Shown in pieces: positions 6,731 through 7,171 of a DNA stretch of 7,171 nt. Every line of letters starts with the position of its first letter. The first letter of the stretch is position 1. The notes under the pieces were generated by a model that saw nothing but the letters and a program-made list of their open reading frames with translations, ran no database searches and had not been told where the DNA came from. The stretch comes from Eggerthella sp. CAG:209 (lineage in GTDB: Bacteria > Actinomycetota > Coriobacteriia > Coriobacteriales > Eggerthellaceae). Location: positions 1 to 7,171 of the forward strand of contig FR884621.1 of assembly GCA_000436075.1 (NCBI GenBank). Direction: 5' to 3'. Position numbers and translations under genes: made by a program.

Positions 6731-6963
6731 TGATATCTTCAGCATTCACCAATAATAGCAAGCCCATTTCAGGGAAAGAGGACAAGAACAAAGCAGGATC
6801 CATGCCCGACATCCCGCAGAAACAGCGCAAAACGCTAACCCTGCAGCAAGCCCTGCGAAACTGCAGAGTCCGTCCAGGCAAGCGAATGGATGACATTTTC
6901 GTTGCCCAAGAGCCCACCTTCGTCGACTTCTCCTGTCGTACCGACTTCTATTGGGGGTTGTAA
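6730..6963 (+). CDS. Small basic protein of unknown function (77 aa)
   Basis: The start codon shares a base with the preceding stop (TAATG), which favours translational coupling to the ClpX-like gene; there is no strong ribosome site of its own. The protein is hydrophilic and basic, with a Lys/Arg-rich centre (QKQRKTLTLQQALRNCRVR) and a C-terminus rich in Asp and aromatic residues ending YWGL. No membrane helix or known motif is visible. A later ATG at 6802, with AGGA three bases upstream, would give 53 residues covering the more protein-like part. It may be a substrate, adaptor or regulator of the protease. The frame stays open for 69 codons beyond its TAA stop, so it could also be the front part of an interrupted gene. 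Confidence 0.5.
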   Translation: MISSAFTNNSKPISGKEDKNKAGSMPDIPQKQRKTLTLQQALRNCRVRPGKRMDDIFVAQEPTFVDFSCRTDFYWGL

Positions 6964-6991
6964 CTGCACACCTGCAATGTTGCGCAGTTAC
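6960..6991. repeat. Inverted repeat across the last operon stop codon
   Basis: GTAACTGC (6960-6967) and GCAGTTAC (6984-6991) are perfect 8-base inverted copies with a 16-base spacer. The left arm contains the TAA stop of the 77-residue gene. It could fold in the mRNA as an 8-pair stem and protect the 3' end, or be a protein-binding site. No run of T follows on the plus strand, so a classic terminator is not supported. Confidence 0.45.
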
Positions 6992-7047
6992 GGTACGCAA
7001 TAAAAAACGAAGACAATGGGCAAATTCTTGGCTGTCGGTCGCCTCAC

Positions 7048-7171
7048 ATGGACGAGAAAGCACGCGTCAATCACATTCCGCAGCAAGGAGGTTTAAACGC
7101 CTCGCGGGAATATATCTCTTGTTCGACCATGCCAATCAAACGGGAAACCGCCAATTCTTTGGCGGCTCCCC
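7048..7171 (+). CDS. Possible start of a further gene, cut by window end
   Basis: From ATG 7048 a frame stays open to the window edge (41 codons, beginning MDEKARVNHIPQQGG). It is the same frame as the 77-residue gene upstream. There is no ribosome site before this ATG. An AAGGAGGT at 7085-7092 lies inside the frame, with a later in-frame ATG at 7129 that is too far away to use it. The stretch may therefore be non-coding. It shows no recognised motif. Confidence 0.2.
   Translation, partial: MDEKARVNHIPQQGGLNASREYISCSTMPIKRETANSLAAP
7142..7170. terminator. GC-rich hairpin, possible terminator
   Basis: CCGCCAA (7148-7154) pairs with TTGGCGG (7159-7165) around a TTCT loop. GGGA (7142-7145) can pair with TCCC (7167-7170) to lengthen the stem across a small internal loop. 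It is the strongest hairpin after the operon. Whether a T tract follows on the plus strand cannot be seen, because the window ends one base later. On the minus strand only GTTTCCCG follows, which is not a good terminator tail. Confidence 0.4.

Noticed and set aside
6746..7063. 105-codon minus-strand frame near the right end
   Set aside because: It has no ribosome site, an improbable Cys/Arg-rich product, and overlaps a gene coupled to the operon.
1..7171. CRISPR array, tRNA, insertion sequence or integrase gene
   Set aside because: No regularly spaced repeats, no cloverleaf, no transposase or recombinase motifs and no terminal inverted repeats flanking a gene were seen.

Overview
The window looks like an accessory region of a Gram-positive genome, most likely a gut coriobacterium (Eggerthellaceae-like). 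That guess rests on the DUF6076-like protein, the intermediate base composition and the resemblance of one gene to the VirD4-like coupling proteins of conjugative elements. There is no rRNA, tRNA or housekeeping marker, so the assignment is weak. No integrase, relaxase, transposase, CRISPR array or RNA gene was recognised.

Layout. On the minus strand, 84-2219 holds one large gene for a 711-residue protein with an acidic N-terminal half, a four-cysteine zinc-ribbon-like motif and a basic tail behind it (DUF6076-like, function unknown). A short AT-rich divergent region (2220-2418) carries several inverted repeats that look like operators. From 2419 to 6963 a tightly packed plus-strand operon encodes, in order: a ClpP-like serine protease with an intact catalytic triad; a VirD4/TraG-type coupling-protein homologue with no membrane anchor and with both Walker motifs destroyed; a protein of about six membrane helices; a 59-residue single-helix membrane protein; a ClpX-like AAA+ ATPase with intact ATPase motifs but without the zinc-binding domain and recognisable IGF loop of ClpX, and with a long new C-terminal domain; and a 77-residue basic protein. 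Gaps are 21 bases or less, two junctions overlap (ATGA and TAATG), and four of the six genes have clear Shine-Dalgarno sequences. The last 208 bases hold two inverted repeats and possibly the start of another gene.

Interpretation (inference). The operon reads as a dedicated, membrane-linked AAA+ protease module. The ClpX-like protein would supply ATP-driven unfolding and the ClpP-like protein the proteolytic chamber. The two membrane proteins would supply a location. The dead coupling-protein homologue could be an adaptor or docking subunit that recognises a conjugation or secretion protein, or could act as a decoy for a conjugation apparatus. I know of no described system with this gene set. 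It could belong to an integrative or conjugative element, or act against one. The DUF6076-like gene is transcribed away from the operon and may or may not be related to it.
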